DNA of 43,085 bases from an uncultured Erysipelotrichaceae bacterium (GTDB lineage: Bacteria; Bacillota_I; Bacilli_A; RFN20; CAG-826), in assembly GCA_900316365.1 (NCBI GenBank), contig ONCO01000010.1, forward strand, positions 1 through 43,085, read 5' to 3'. A program made the translations under genes and the position numbers. Shown one piece after another: positions 17,337 through 23,653 of the stretch. Position 1 is the first letter of the stretch. Each line of letters begins with the position of its first letter. The notes under the pieces were generated by a model. It was not told the DNA's origin. It searched no databases and saw only the letters and a list, made by a program, of their open reading frames with translations.

Positions 17337-18635
17337 ATGAAGAGAACTAACGCTTTCAAAATCTTTTCCATCATTGCGGTTTTAGCCCTCGCTTCCTGCG
17401 ATAAGAAAGGGAATGATAACACCGACAATGATCCAGGCTATGGGGTCGAGGAGACCGTCTACGTCGATCCGACTCAGGTTGTCGTGCCTGAGGGCTGTTT
17501 CCACACCAAGACGCAGCTTGCTTTTATGCAATCCAGCATTGATACGGTTGGTTTATTCGCGACCGGCAACGAGGATTTATCCAACCCAGCTGGCAATGTC
17601 ATTAATTTCACCAAGACCGGAGGCGTGCTCCTTCAGGTGTCTACCTTCAATGATTTCCATGAAGACGATGCCACCCCGTATTTAGATACCCGCATGTTTG
17701 ATATCACGGACCACGAGAAGGCCCGCGTTAAGAACCTTTTAAGCGACACCACCTATTATTGGAGAACCTTCGCCGATATGGCTACTGACGGCGAGGCGTT
17801 AGAGACTGGTAGTTTCAAAACCTGCGATTGCTTGCCGCGTTTCATCGACATCGATGATATCTCCAGCACCAAATACGTCACCAATGTCCGCGATATGGGC
17901 GGCTATGCCACTTATCTCCCGGGTTATAGCAAAGTCAAACAGGGCTATATCTACCGTTCTGGCAGAATGAGCGGCTCGACCAGTGCCCCAAGGGCGGAGA
18001 ATACCCCAAATGAAAGACCGGTCACCGACACCGGCAAACCTAGCATGCTCATGAGCGAGGCGGGATACGATATGCTCACCAAAACCCTTGGCATCAAAGG
18101 CGAGATCGATTTGCGTAACAATAAATGCAAAGACAATAACGACGGCAGTGACTATTACGTCGAGAATGGCAACCGCGCCAAATACGAAGACGTCATCCCG
18201 GGCGTTAAATGCTGCGACGCCGGGATCTATGCCGAAAAGTCGGCCTTGCTCCAGGGTTTAGATAGCAAAGGTTTGGATTCTGGCTATGCCCAAATCAAAT
18301 TGGCCTTTGATTTCTATAGCGATCCAAATAACTATCCAAACTTCGTCCATTGCTATATCGGCACCGATAGGACTGGTTGCGTCTGCTATCTCCTTGAGTG
18401 CTTATTGGGTGTCAATGATGAGATGATGTATAGAGATTATCTCTGGTCCAACTTCGGCCTCATTGGCGGCACACGTGATTTAAGCGCCATCCGTACCTAC
18501 GAGAAGGTCTTAAAAGGCTATGGCAAAGCGACGATGGCTGAGAACTGCGAAGCCCTCCTCAAGAGCGACAAGATCGGCATCACAGACGAGCAGATCAAGA
18601 CCATTCGCGATACGCTTCTAGTTAAGGCGAATTAA
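17337..18635 (+). CDS. Secreted tyrosine-type phosphatase lipoprotein, second copy
   Basis: Lipoprotein of 432 residues (LALASC, Cys21). An N-terminal beta domain (about 45-165) ends in a fibronectin-like YYWRTFADM strand. The phosphatase domain begins TNVRDMGGY near 182 and has the active site VHCYIGTDRTG (C339, R345). Its family is that of the phosphatase at 6385, but sequence similarity is limited to the catalytic core and a few structural motifs. The gene is divergent from the CE2-like esterase and is followed by an intrinsic terminator. The substrate is unknown; location outside the membrane beside glucan-degrading enzymes suggests phosphorylated dietary or surface molecules. Confidence 0.84.
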   Translation: MKRTNAFKIFSIIAVLALASCDKKGNDNTDNDPGYGVEETVYVDPTQVVVPEGCFHTKTQLAFMQSSIDTVGLFATGNEDLSNPAGNVINFTKTGGVLLQVSTFNDFHEDDATPYLDTRMFDITDHEKARVKNLLSDTTYYWRTFADMATDGEALETGSFKTCDCLPRFIDIDDISSTKYVTNVRDMGGYATYLPGYSKVKQGYIYRSGRMSGSTSAPRAENTPNERPVTDTGKPSMLMSEAGYDMLTKTLGIKGEIDLRNNKCKDNNDGSDYYVENGNRAKYEDVIPGVKCCDAGIYAEKSALLQGLDSKGLDSGYAQIKLAFDFYSDPNNYPNFVHCYIGTDRTGCVCYLLECLLGVNDEMMYRDYLWSNFGLIGGTRDLSAIRTYEKVLKGYGKATMAENCEALLKSDKIGITDEQIKTIRDTLLVKAN

Positions 18636-18655
18636 GCGAAAATAGTTTTCTCCCC

Positions 18656-18686
18656 AAGGCTCTGCCAGCGACGACGGAGCCTTTTT
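18656..18686 (+). terminator. Terminator after the second phosphatase gene
   Basis: AAGGCTC pairs with GAGCCTT and is followed by five T, 21 bp after the stop codon. Confidence 0.8.
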
Positions 18687-18734
18687 CGTACTGAGAAAAA
18701 GTGTGCGCCCGCACAGTTTTTTGAAGTAGAAATT

Positions 18735-18826
18735 GCAAAAAGTCTCTGGTTGAAAATGCAAAAAGTCTCTTGTTAAAAAAGCAAAAAGTCTCTTGTTGAA
18801 ATTGAAAAATCTCTCTGGTTGCGGTA
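18735..18826 (+). repeat. Four 23-bp tandem direct repeats upstream of the DUF4143 ATPase
   Basis: Units begin at 18735, 18758, 18781 and 18804, an exact 23-bp period (about two helical turns). The core is GCAAAAAGTCTCTTGTT, followed by GAAA or AAAA; units 1-3 differ at a few positions and unit 4 is more diverged (GAAAAATCTCTCTGGTT). There are no spacers, so this is not CRISPR. The array ends inside the promoter of the ATPase gene, with the last two units covering its -35 and spacer. It looks like a multi-site operator bound on one DNA face. Confidence 0.85.
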
Positions 18827-18830
18827 GTAT
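18802..18830 (+). promoter_or_regulatory. Promoter of the DUF4143 ATPase gene, embedded in the repeats
   Basis: TTGAAA (18802-18807) and TAGTAT (18825-18830) are separated by 17 nt, and the predicted start is about 10 nt before the ATG region. GAGG at 18837 is the RBS. The -35 lies across the junction of repeats 3 and 4, so occupancy of the repeats should block RNA polymerase. Confidence 0.65.
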
Positions 18831-18847
18831 TTGGTCGAGGTATATCC

Positions 18848-20122
18848 ATGGAAATTGGCCATTACAAAGCACGAATCATCGATAAATTGGTTGATTTATA
18901 TCTTCAAACTTTTTCAGCTGTTCTGATAGAAGGCCCGAAATGGTGCGGCAAGACTTGGACTAGCAAACATCATTCCAATAGCGAATTCATGTTGGCGGAT
19001 CCACGGGGCAATTTTAATAACAAGAGACTTGCCTTGCTCGATCCTACTTTAGCCTTGTCTGGCGATAAGCCAAGACTCATCGATGAATGGCAAGAGGTTC
19101 CTGCTATTTGGGATGCCGTTAGAGGGAAAGTCGATGAGACAGTGGAGAAAGGTCAATATATCCTTACTGGCTCTGCCACGGTGAATAAGGATAAATACAT
19201 CCATTCCGGAACCGGAAGAATCGCAAGACTCAGAATGAGACCGATGTCTCTTTATGAAAGCGGCCATTCTGATGGGAAAGTATCGTTAAAGGACATCTGC
19301 GAAAAGAAGGCGCAAGACCTCTATGTTGGCGATCTAGAGTTAGGTAAACTCATCGATTTTATCTTGGTTGGCGGTTGGCCAGCCGCTTTAGGTATGAGCC
19401 CCGAACAAGGCGTTTTATTGTCCAAAGAATACATCAAAGCCGTTCTGAATGAGGACATCTATAGAGTTGACAACGTACAACGTGATTCCCATAAGATCGA
19501 GCTTCTACTTAAGTCATTGGCCAGAAACGAGTCGACTACCGTAACCAACACCAAAATCAGGGCCGACATTAAGGAAAAGGATTTCGATGATATTAACGTC
19601 AATACCATTGCGGAATATTTAGAACTCCTCAAAAAGCTTTACATTACGGAGAACATCCCTCCTTATGCCAATAAGATTCGTTCTTCTTTAAGGGTTAAAC
19701 AAAGTGAGAAAAGGCATTTTGTCGATCCTTCTTTGCCCTGCGCCCTTTTAAACCTCACGAAAGAGAAATTACTTGGTGACTTAGAACTCTTAGGCTTCTT
19801 GTTTGAGTCATTGGTCGAAAGGGATCTATTAACCTATGTCTCATCGTTCGGCGCGAAGTTATATCACTATCAAGATTATGGCGGCAACGAAATGGACGCC
19901 GTAATTGAGATGGAGGATGGCTCTTGGTGCGGCGTTGAGATTAAGCTCGGGGCCAATCAGATTGACGATGCTGCGGCAAACTTGCTTCGCATTAACGATT
20001 CTTTGGCTAAAACAGGCGGCAAGCCCGCTACTTCCCTTTGTGTTATCTGCGGCTTAAGCAATGCCGCCTATATGCGACCGGACGGCGTTTATGTAGTGCC
20101 AATAACCTCTTTGAAGGATTAA
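18848..20122 (+). CDS. AAA-family ATPase with DUF4143 domain
   Basis: 424 residues. The N-terminal AAA_14 ATPase has Walker A GPKWCGKTW (29-37), a Walker-B-like PRLIDEWQEVP and ILTGSAT sensor segment, and SGTGRIARLRMRPMSL. The DUF4143 region begins near 190 (ALNEDIYRVD...). Near the C-terminus GNEMDAVIE...WCGVEIKLG forms a D-x(n)-E-x-K pattern like PD-(D/E)XK nuclease folds, as noted in this family. These ATPases are extremely common in gut bacteria and archaea yet lack an assigned function. The gene stands alone between terminators, with a tandem-repeat operator in front, suggesting an independently regulated or mobile unit. Confidence 0.88.
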   Translation: MEIGHYKARIIDKLVDLYLQTFSAVLIEGPKWCGKTWTSKHHSNSEFMLADPRGNFNNKRLALLDPTLALSGDKPRLIDEWQEVPAIWDAVRGKVDETVEKGQYILTGSATVNKDKYIHSGTGRIARLRMRPMSLYESGHSDGKVSLKDICEKKAQDLYVGDLELGKLIDFILVGGWPAALGMSPEQGVLLSKEYIKAVLNEDIYRVDNVQRDSHKIELLLKSLARNESTTVTNTKIRADIKEKDFDDINVNTIAEYLELLKKLYITENIPPYANKIRSSLRVKQSEKRHFVDPSLPCALLNLTKEKLLGDLELLGFLFESLVERDLLTYVSSFGAKLYHYQDYGGNEMDAVIEMEDGSWCGVEIKLGANQIDDAAANLLRINDSLAKTGGKPATSLCVICGLSNAAYMRPDGVYVVPITSLKD

Positions 20123-20124
20123 AA

Positions 20125-20167
20125 AAGACCGACAGCGGGTGTGAGGTGAGCCCCATATGCCGGTCTT
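20125..20167. terminator. Bidirectional terminator between the DUF4143 gene (+) and msrA (-)
   Basis: AAGACCG pairs with CGGTCTT; on the minus strand the stem extends to 10 bp (one G-U) and is followed by six T, ideal for msrA. The inner region also contains GGG/CCC pairing. Confidence 0.75.
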
Positions 20168-20174
20168 CGTCTTC

Positions 20175-20672
20175 TTAAGCGTCTTTCTTTTCGTTTGGCT
20201 TGATGAGTCCAAGATTAACGTGGCAATAGCCATGTGGGTTCTTGGTTAAATAGTCTTGGTGATATTCTTCGGCGGGGAAGTAGTTGCAGAGCTTTTTGAT
20301 TTCGATTTTGTAGTTAGGCTCCAAAACAGAGGAGAAATAAGTCTCCGCGGTGACGCCGTCTAAGAGGTCGTTGTAATAGACTCCGGTACGGTATTGGATG
20401 CCTTCATCTTCGCCTTGCTTATTGAGGGAATAAGGGTCAACGAACCTTAGGTAATGGCCGAGTAACTCGGTCAAGGTGATGACGTCGTCGTCATACTTGA
20501 TCTGGACGGTCTCCGCATGGGTGGCTTTCCCTGCTTTTAAATCTTCGTATTTCGGGTTCATGGTATTCCCGTTCGCGTAGCCGACAGAGGTCTCAAGCAC
20601 GCCTTTCAGTCTTTTGAAGTAGGCCTCGACGCCCCAGAAGCAGCCGCCGGCCAAATAAATGGTTTTAATCAT
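20175..20672 (-). CDS. msrA: Peptide methionine sulfoxide reductase A
   Basis: 165 residues from ATG 20672. The catalytic motif AGGCFWGVEAYF places the nucleophilic Cys at residue 11. GYANG, HAETVQIKYDDD, FRFVDPYSLNKQGEDEG-type (LRFVDPYSLNKQGED) and QYRTGVYY motifs confirm MsrA, which reduces methionine-S-sulfoxide in proteins using thioredoxin. The open frame continues upstream to 20867, but those residues are not MsrA-like and the start at 20672 gives the family's normal N-terminus. No fused MsrB domain is present; recycling Cys residues at the C-terminal end are not obvious. Monocistronic, ending at a strong terminator. Confidence 0.93.
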   Translation of the reverse strand: MIKTIYLAGGCFWGVEAYFKRLKGVLETSVGYANGNTMNPKYEDLKAGKATHAETVQIKYDDDVITLTELLGHYLRFVDPYSLNKQGEDEGIQYRTGVYYNDLLDGVTAETYFSSVLEPNYKIEIKKLCNYFPAEEYHQDYLTKNPHGYCHVNLGLIKPNEKKDA

Positions 20673-21006
20673 AACGCCAAGATTATGCCTAAAAGAGAAT
20701 GATATTAGTAGTCTTAAGCGCTCAGGAGTTCCTTGATCCTGTAAACGAGATATAGCGGAAGGCGGAATAGCGATTCCCTCCGAATTCGTTATATAAGTCG
20801 GAGGAATAAAGTATATCTTCCGGTGAAAATTTTTCGTTAAGTCCAAAAAATGCAATTTGGAGTGCAAAAATACGGCAATAAAATGTGCTCATAACTGCAA
20901 AAAGTAGACTTAACGCAAAAAAGTAGCATTTTCATCTTTTAAGGAAATCGCCGCTAAAAGGCATTGCCTCTTATCAAATCGGCAAAATGCTATAAACTAT
21001 CTAACC
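20673..21006. other. 334-bp noncoding gap with inverted repeats and degenerate GCAAAAAGT elements
   Basis: No credible gene. CGTTAAGTC (20835-20843) and GACTTAACG (20907-20915) form an exact 9-bp inverted pair about 63 nt apart. Within and after it GCAAAAA recurs at 20864, 20897 and 20915, the last two followed by (A)GTAG. This resembles decayed copies of the tandem repeat at 18735. Promoters for msrA (minus) and the hydrolase at 21007 (plus; TATAAA at 20991) must also lie here. Confidence 0.5.
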
Positions 21007-21957
21007 ATGAGCGTCCTTTATCCTTTCGTCAAAAGACATTTAGCCAACTTCTTCTCTTCTAGGAGCGATGGTTCTCCAGTAGCCCCAACCTATTTCCCGT
21101 GGGACTTTGAAGGCTTGGCCTATGATCCTTTCTCTTTCTTTAGCCGTGGCTGGAAGATCAATGGCTATCGTTATACATATGGCGGTGAGGAGCCAAAAGG
21201 ATTGATTGTCTTCCATCATGGTTTAGGCGCGGGACATTTTAGCTACACCGCCTTGATCTACGATTTAGCCAAAATGGGTTATGTCGTATACGCCTATGAC
21301 AATATCGGCTGCTCTTTAAGCGAAGGGAGAGCGGTGGAGAATATGGCTTTGGCTGCTTTGACCCAAAAGGATTTCTACGCTTACTTGGATAACGATCCAA
21401 AAGCCGAAGGACTTAAACGCATTTCCGTTGGCCATTCTTGGGGTGGCTGGGTCGCCTTATGCGCGCTCGCGGGCGCGTATAAAGTAGATAAGGTTATATC
21501 CTTCGCCGGATTCACCTCGATGCTTAATATCCTTACCTCTAGGGCGCCTAAAGATGCGCCTCATGGCAAAGGGGTAGTTAATGATATGCGTCATTACCTT
21601 AAGTCAACTTATGGGGATATCGTCCTTTTCGATGCTCTTGAAGAGCTTAAGACCACCGATAAGGATGTCTTATATATCCAGGGCGATAAAGACAACATGG
21701 TCAGCTTTGAAAGAAACGGCAAAGCCATCATGGATGTCGCTAAAGAGAATAAGCACGTCAAGGTCATGGTCCGTAAAGGAATGGACCATGATCCATTCTG
21801 GACCAAGGAAGGCGAGAAATATTATCTGACCCTTATTAAGGGCAAGAATAGCTTTACGTCGAGGGAACGCGAGAAGAACGTCGTCTATGATCGGCGGCTT
21901 TTGACGGAGAACGACGAAGAAGTCCTTAAAGCCGTAAATGACTTTTTGGCCCGGTAA
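21007..21957 (+). CDS. Alpha/beta hydrolase (serine hydrolase, lysophospholipase/monoglyceride-lipase-like)
   Basis: 316 residues. The alpha/beta hydrolase fold shows the oxyanion segment VFHHGLGAGHFSY, nucleophile elbow VGHSWGGW (catalytic Ser), the acid in IQGDKDNMVSFE and the His in KGMDHDPFW. Family members hydrolyse lipid or small ester substrates in the cytoplasm; the substrate here is not identifiable. There is no signal peptide. No Shine-Dalgarno is visible and a TATAAA lies only 11 bp before the ATG, so the message may be nearly leaderless. It is immediately upstream of two tRNA genes on the same strand. Confidence 0.82.
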   Translation: MSVLYPFVKRHLANFFSSRSDGSPVAPTYFPWDFEGLAYDPFSFFSRGWKINGYRYTYGGEEPKGLIVFHHGLGAGHFSYTALIYDLAKMGYVVYAYDNIGCSLSEGRAVENMALAALTQKDFYAYLDNDPKAEGLKRISVGHSWGGWVALCALAGAYKVDKVISFAGFTSMLNILTSRAPKDAPHGKGVVNDMRHYLKSTYGDIVLFDALEELKTTDKDVLYIQGDKDNMVSFERNGKAIMDVAKENKHVKVMVRKGMDHDPFWTKEGEKYYLTLIKGKNSFTSREREKNVVYDRRLLTENDEEVLKAVNDFLAR

Positions 21958-21975
21958 CGTTATAGTTATCCACGT

Positions 21976-22059
21976 GCACTGGTGGCGCAATGGTAGACGC
22001 GATGGTCTCAGAAGCCATTGGGGCAACCCTTACGAGTTCGAGTCTCGCCCAGTGCACCA
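21976..22059 (+). tRNA. tRNA-Leu (anticodon CAG)
   Basis: The acceptor stem GCACTGG pairs with CCAGTGC, followed by A and an encoded CCA. The anticodon loop CTCAGAA between ATGGT and GCCAT gives CAG. The long variable arm (class II) and T-arm GAGTTCGAGTCTC fit leucine. Confidence 0.95.
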
Positions 22060-22073
22060 AACTCTTCGAATAC

Positions 22074-22150
22074 GTGCCCGTAGCTCAGTTGGATAGAGTA
22101 CAACCCTCCGAAGGTTGGGGTCAGGAGTTCGAATCCCCTCGGGCACGCCA
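22074..22150 (+). tRNA. tRNA-Arg (anticodon CCG)
   Basis: GTGCCCG pairs with CGGGCAC, then G and an encoded CCA. The D-arm has AGCTCAGTTGGATAGAG. The anticodon loop CTCCGAA between CAACC and GGTTG gives CCG. The T-arm has AGTTCGAATCC. It follows the tRNA-Leu by 14 bp, probably as one transcript. Confidence 0.95.
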
Positions 22151-22161
22151 AGATAGATAGT

Positions 22162-22190
22162 AACCCTTTCTCTAAACAGAAAGGGTTTTT
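22162..22190 (+). terminator. Terminator of the tRNA transcript
   Basis: AACCCTTTCT pairs perfectly with AGAAAGGGTT (6-nt loop) and is followed by T residues, 11 bp after tRNA-Arg. Confidence 0.88.
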
Positions 22191-22205
22191 CATACCTCAA
22201 AGGAT

Positions 22206-22239
22206 AAAAAAGAACCCTGAGTTTTCGCTCAAGGTTCTT
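22206..22239 (-). terminator. Terminator of the InlB-repeat lipoprotein gene
   Basis: AAGAACC...TGAG pairs with CTCA...GGTTCTT (one internal mismatch). On the minus strand it is followed by a T-run. It lies 20 bp past the stop codon at 22260. Confidence 0.8.
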
Positions 22240-22259
22240 GGTTTAAGATTTAGGCTGGA

Positions 22260-23216
22260 TTATTTGCCGATGATCTTCATGTTGGTCATCTTGGCGCGAT
22301 AGCCACCATAGGTGTAGAGGTCGATCTTGTTGATGCCTTCGTTTAAGGCAAACTCGGTTGGCATCATCTGGGTGGAGACTTCGCCTTTCACTGGAGAGTT
22401 GTGCTCGGCTTCGTTTAATTCAGCAACGGTGCCGTTGACCTTGATGCCCCAACGATATTCCGGACGATACCATTTGCCATCGGCGTCCTTTTCATAGCCT
22501 TTCGCGGTGTCGCCTTCTTCTTTGGCCCAATAGGTCGCGGTCTGGTTGTGCCAGGTAGCGGTGATGTAAAGGTTGGCCTTCGCGATGGCTTTCGGAGCAA
22601 AGATCTCATAGACGAGGTGGGAACCTTCGTCATCGGCGTTCTCGTCTTTGTGGACTGGGCCATCGAAACGGATATAGTCGCTCTGCTTGTCGTATTTGGC
22701 AGATTCGCCTTCGATGATGTCGAGGGCGCTCCAGGAGATCTTGGTTAAGCCTTTGGTCGCATCGGTGCTAGAAGCGTAGGCGCTTGGGGTTTCGTATGGA
22801 GCGGCGGTTAAGCTGCCGGCTCTGGCGGTGGCGGTACCATAGTCATGCTTCCAAATGGCGTAGACGGTGGTGTCGGCTTCGTAGACGTCGTCCTTGGTGA
22901 CGGTTTTGCCGGTTCCATCGGCCTTGGTGTTCCAACTCAGGAATTCGCTGTCTTCTTTTTCTGGATTTTCTGGGAGGCTGACTTTGCCGTTGGCATCAGC
23001 AGTCTTGGTGGAGCCGGTTGGGGCGCCCTGGTAGTTGAGGTCAAAGGTGACCTTGATCTTCTTAGCGGCGGAGCTGGATGGCTTGGTGCTGCTTCCGTTG
23101 GCCTTAACGCTAGACGTTGGAGCGGCTTTGCCGGATTCGGCTGGGGTGGTGTCATTGTTGCAGGCAAAAAGCATGCTGGCAGCAAGAACACTCATGAGAA
23201 GAACTCTCTTTTTCAT
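22260..23216 (-). CDS. Lipoprotein with InlB/Flg_new repeat and C-terminal carbohydrate-binding-like domain
   Basis: Lipoprotein of 318 residues (SMLFAC, Cys19). A Ser/Lys-rich linker is followed by one InlB B-repeat/Flg_new unit (about 52-125: KVTFDLNYQGAPTG, LSWNTKADGTGKTVTKDDV, VYAIW), a beta-grasp-like module of surface proteins. Residues about 160-318 resemble CBM6/35-type jelly rolls (HLVYEIFAPKAIAKANLYI...FALNEGINKIDLYTYGGY). No catalytic site is seen. Probably a surface binding protein; ligand unknown. The 5' untranslated region has alternative hairpins (see 23232-23301). Confidence 0.78.
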   Translation of the reverse strand: MKKRVLLMSVLAASMLFACNNDTTPAESGKAAPTSSVKANGSSTKPSSSAAKKIKVTFDLNYQGAPTGSTKTADANGKVSLPENPEKEDSEFLSWNTKADGTGKTVTKDDVYEADTTVYAIWKHDYGTATARAGSLTAAPYETPSAYASSTDATKGLTKISWSALDIIEGESAKYDKQSDYIRFDGPVHKDENADDEGSHLVYEIFAPKAIAKANLYITATWHNQTATYWAKEEGDTAKGYEKDADGKWYRPEYRWGIKVNGTVAELNEAEHNSPVKGEVSTQMMPTEFALNEGINKIDLYTYGGYRAKMTNMKIIGK

Positions 23217-23231
23217 AATGATGTTTCTCTT

Positions 23232-23301
23232 GCAATCTCTTACGGATTGCTTTTACTTTCTCGGGTTTTAAAAAAAAGGACGCAACAAACCCGCTAGTTG
23301 C
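23232..23301 (-). promoter_or_regulatory. Candidate attenuator leader of the InlB-repeat lipoprotein gene
   Basis: Read on the minus strand, GCAAC/GTTGC (23301-23282) forms a hairpin followed four bases later by eight T, a weak terminator. The loop sequence CGGGTTT can instead pair with AAAACCCG (23269-23262), which would disrupt it. A third stem, GCAATC/GATTGC (23250-23232), sits just before the start codon. Mutually exclusive helices before a coding start suggest attenuation; no ligand or factor is known. Confidence 0.4.
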
Positions 23302-23603
23302 ATTTCATTGAAGTATATGAATGCTTCATCGCGGGCTAAACGACAATACAGCGGTATTTATGCGACTATTTTAGCGTTTTTTATCAATTGGCAGTTGATA
23401 GTGGCTATTTTGATTTAATCCCTCTCATAACCTATCAAGGTAAGAAACTTGCACTAATGGTGTAAAAGACTTACACCGATGATGCAAAACGTTAATTAAT
23501 TTTGTTAAGACAGTTACGCTCGGCGCTTGGGGCTTGTGCTAATTTCAATTGCTCTAATGAATCGATTTCTCCCATAGCCTGGATAGTTTTGATTGCAAAT
23601 TGA
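23302..23603. other. Noncoding gap holding a nested hairpin
   Basis: No gene is supported. The clearest feature is GGTGTAAAAGACTTACACC (23459-23477), a perfect 7-bp hairpin nested in TTGCA/TGCAA (23449-23453, 23483-23487). The rest is AT-rich spacer between divergent promoters. Confidence 0.5.
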
Positions 23604-23631
23604 TTGAGGCAAATAAGCACTTTTCTATAAT
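23604..23631 (+). promoter_or_regulatory. Promoter of the membrane carboxylesterase gene
   Basis: TTGAGG (23604-23609), a 16-nt spacer and a perfect TATAAT (23626-23631); AGGAGG follows at 23643 as the RBS. Confidence 0.75.
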
Positions 23632-23653
23632 AGAAAAAGCTTAGGAGGTGCTT

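Noticed and set aside
18735..18826. Possible CRISPR array
   Set aside because: Units are directly adjacent with a 23-bp period and no unique spacers; no cas genes nearby. Treated as an operator-like tandem repeat.
18618..18872. Short minus-strand frames with repeated Phe-rich text across the tandem repeats
   Set aside because: They are translations of the 23-bp repeat array and the terminator region; no RBS and no plausible protein features.
20673..20867. N-terminal extension of MsrA
   Set aside because: The 65 extra residues have no similarity to the family, no signal character and no RBS; the ATG at 20672 gives the standard N-terminus.
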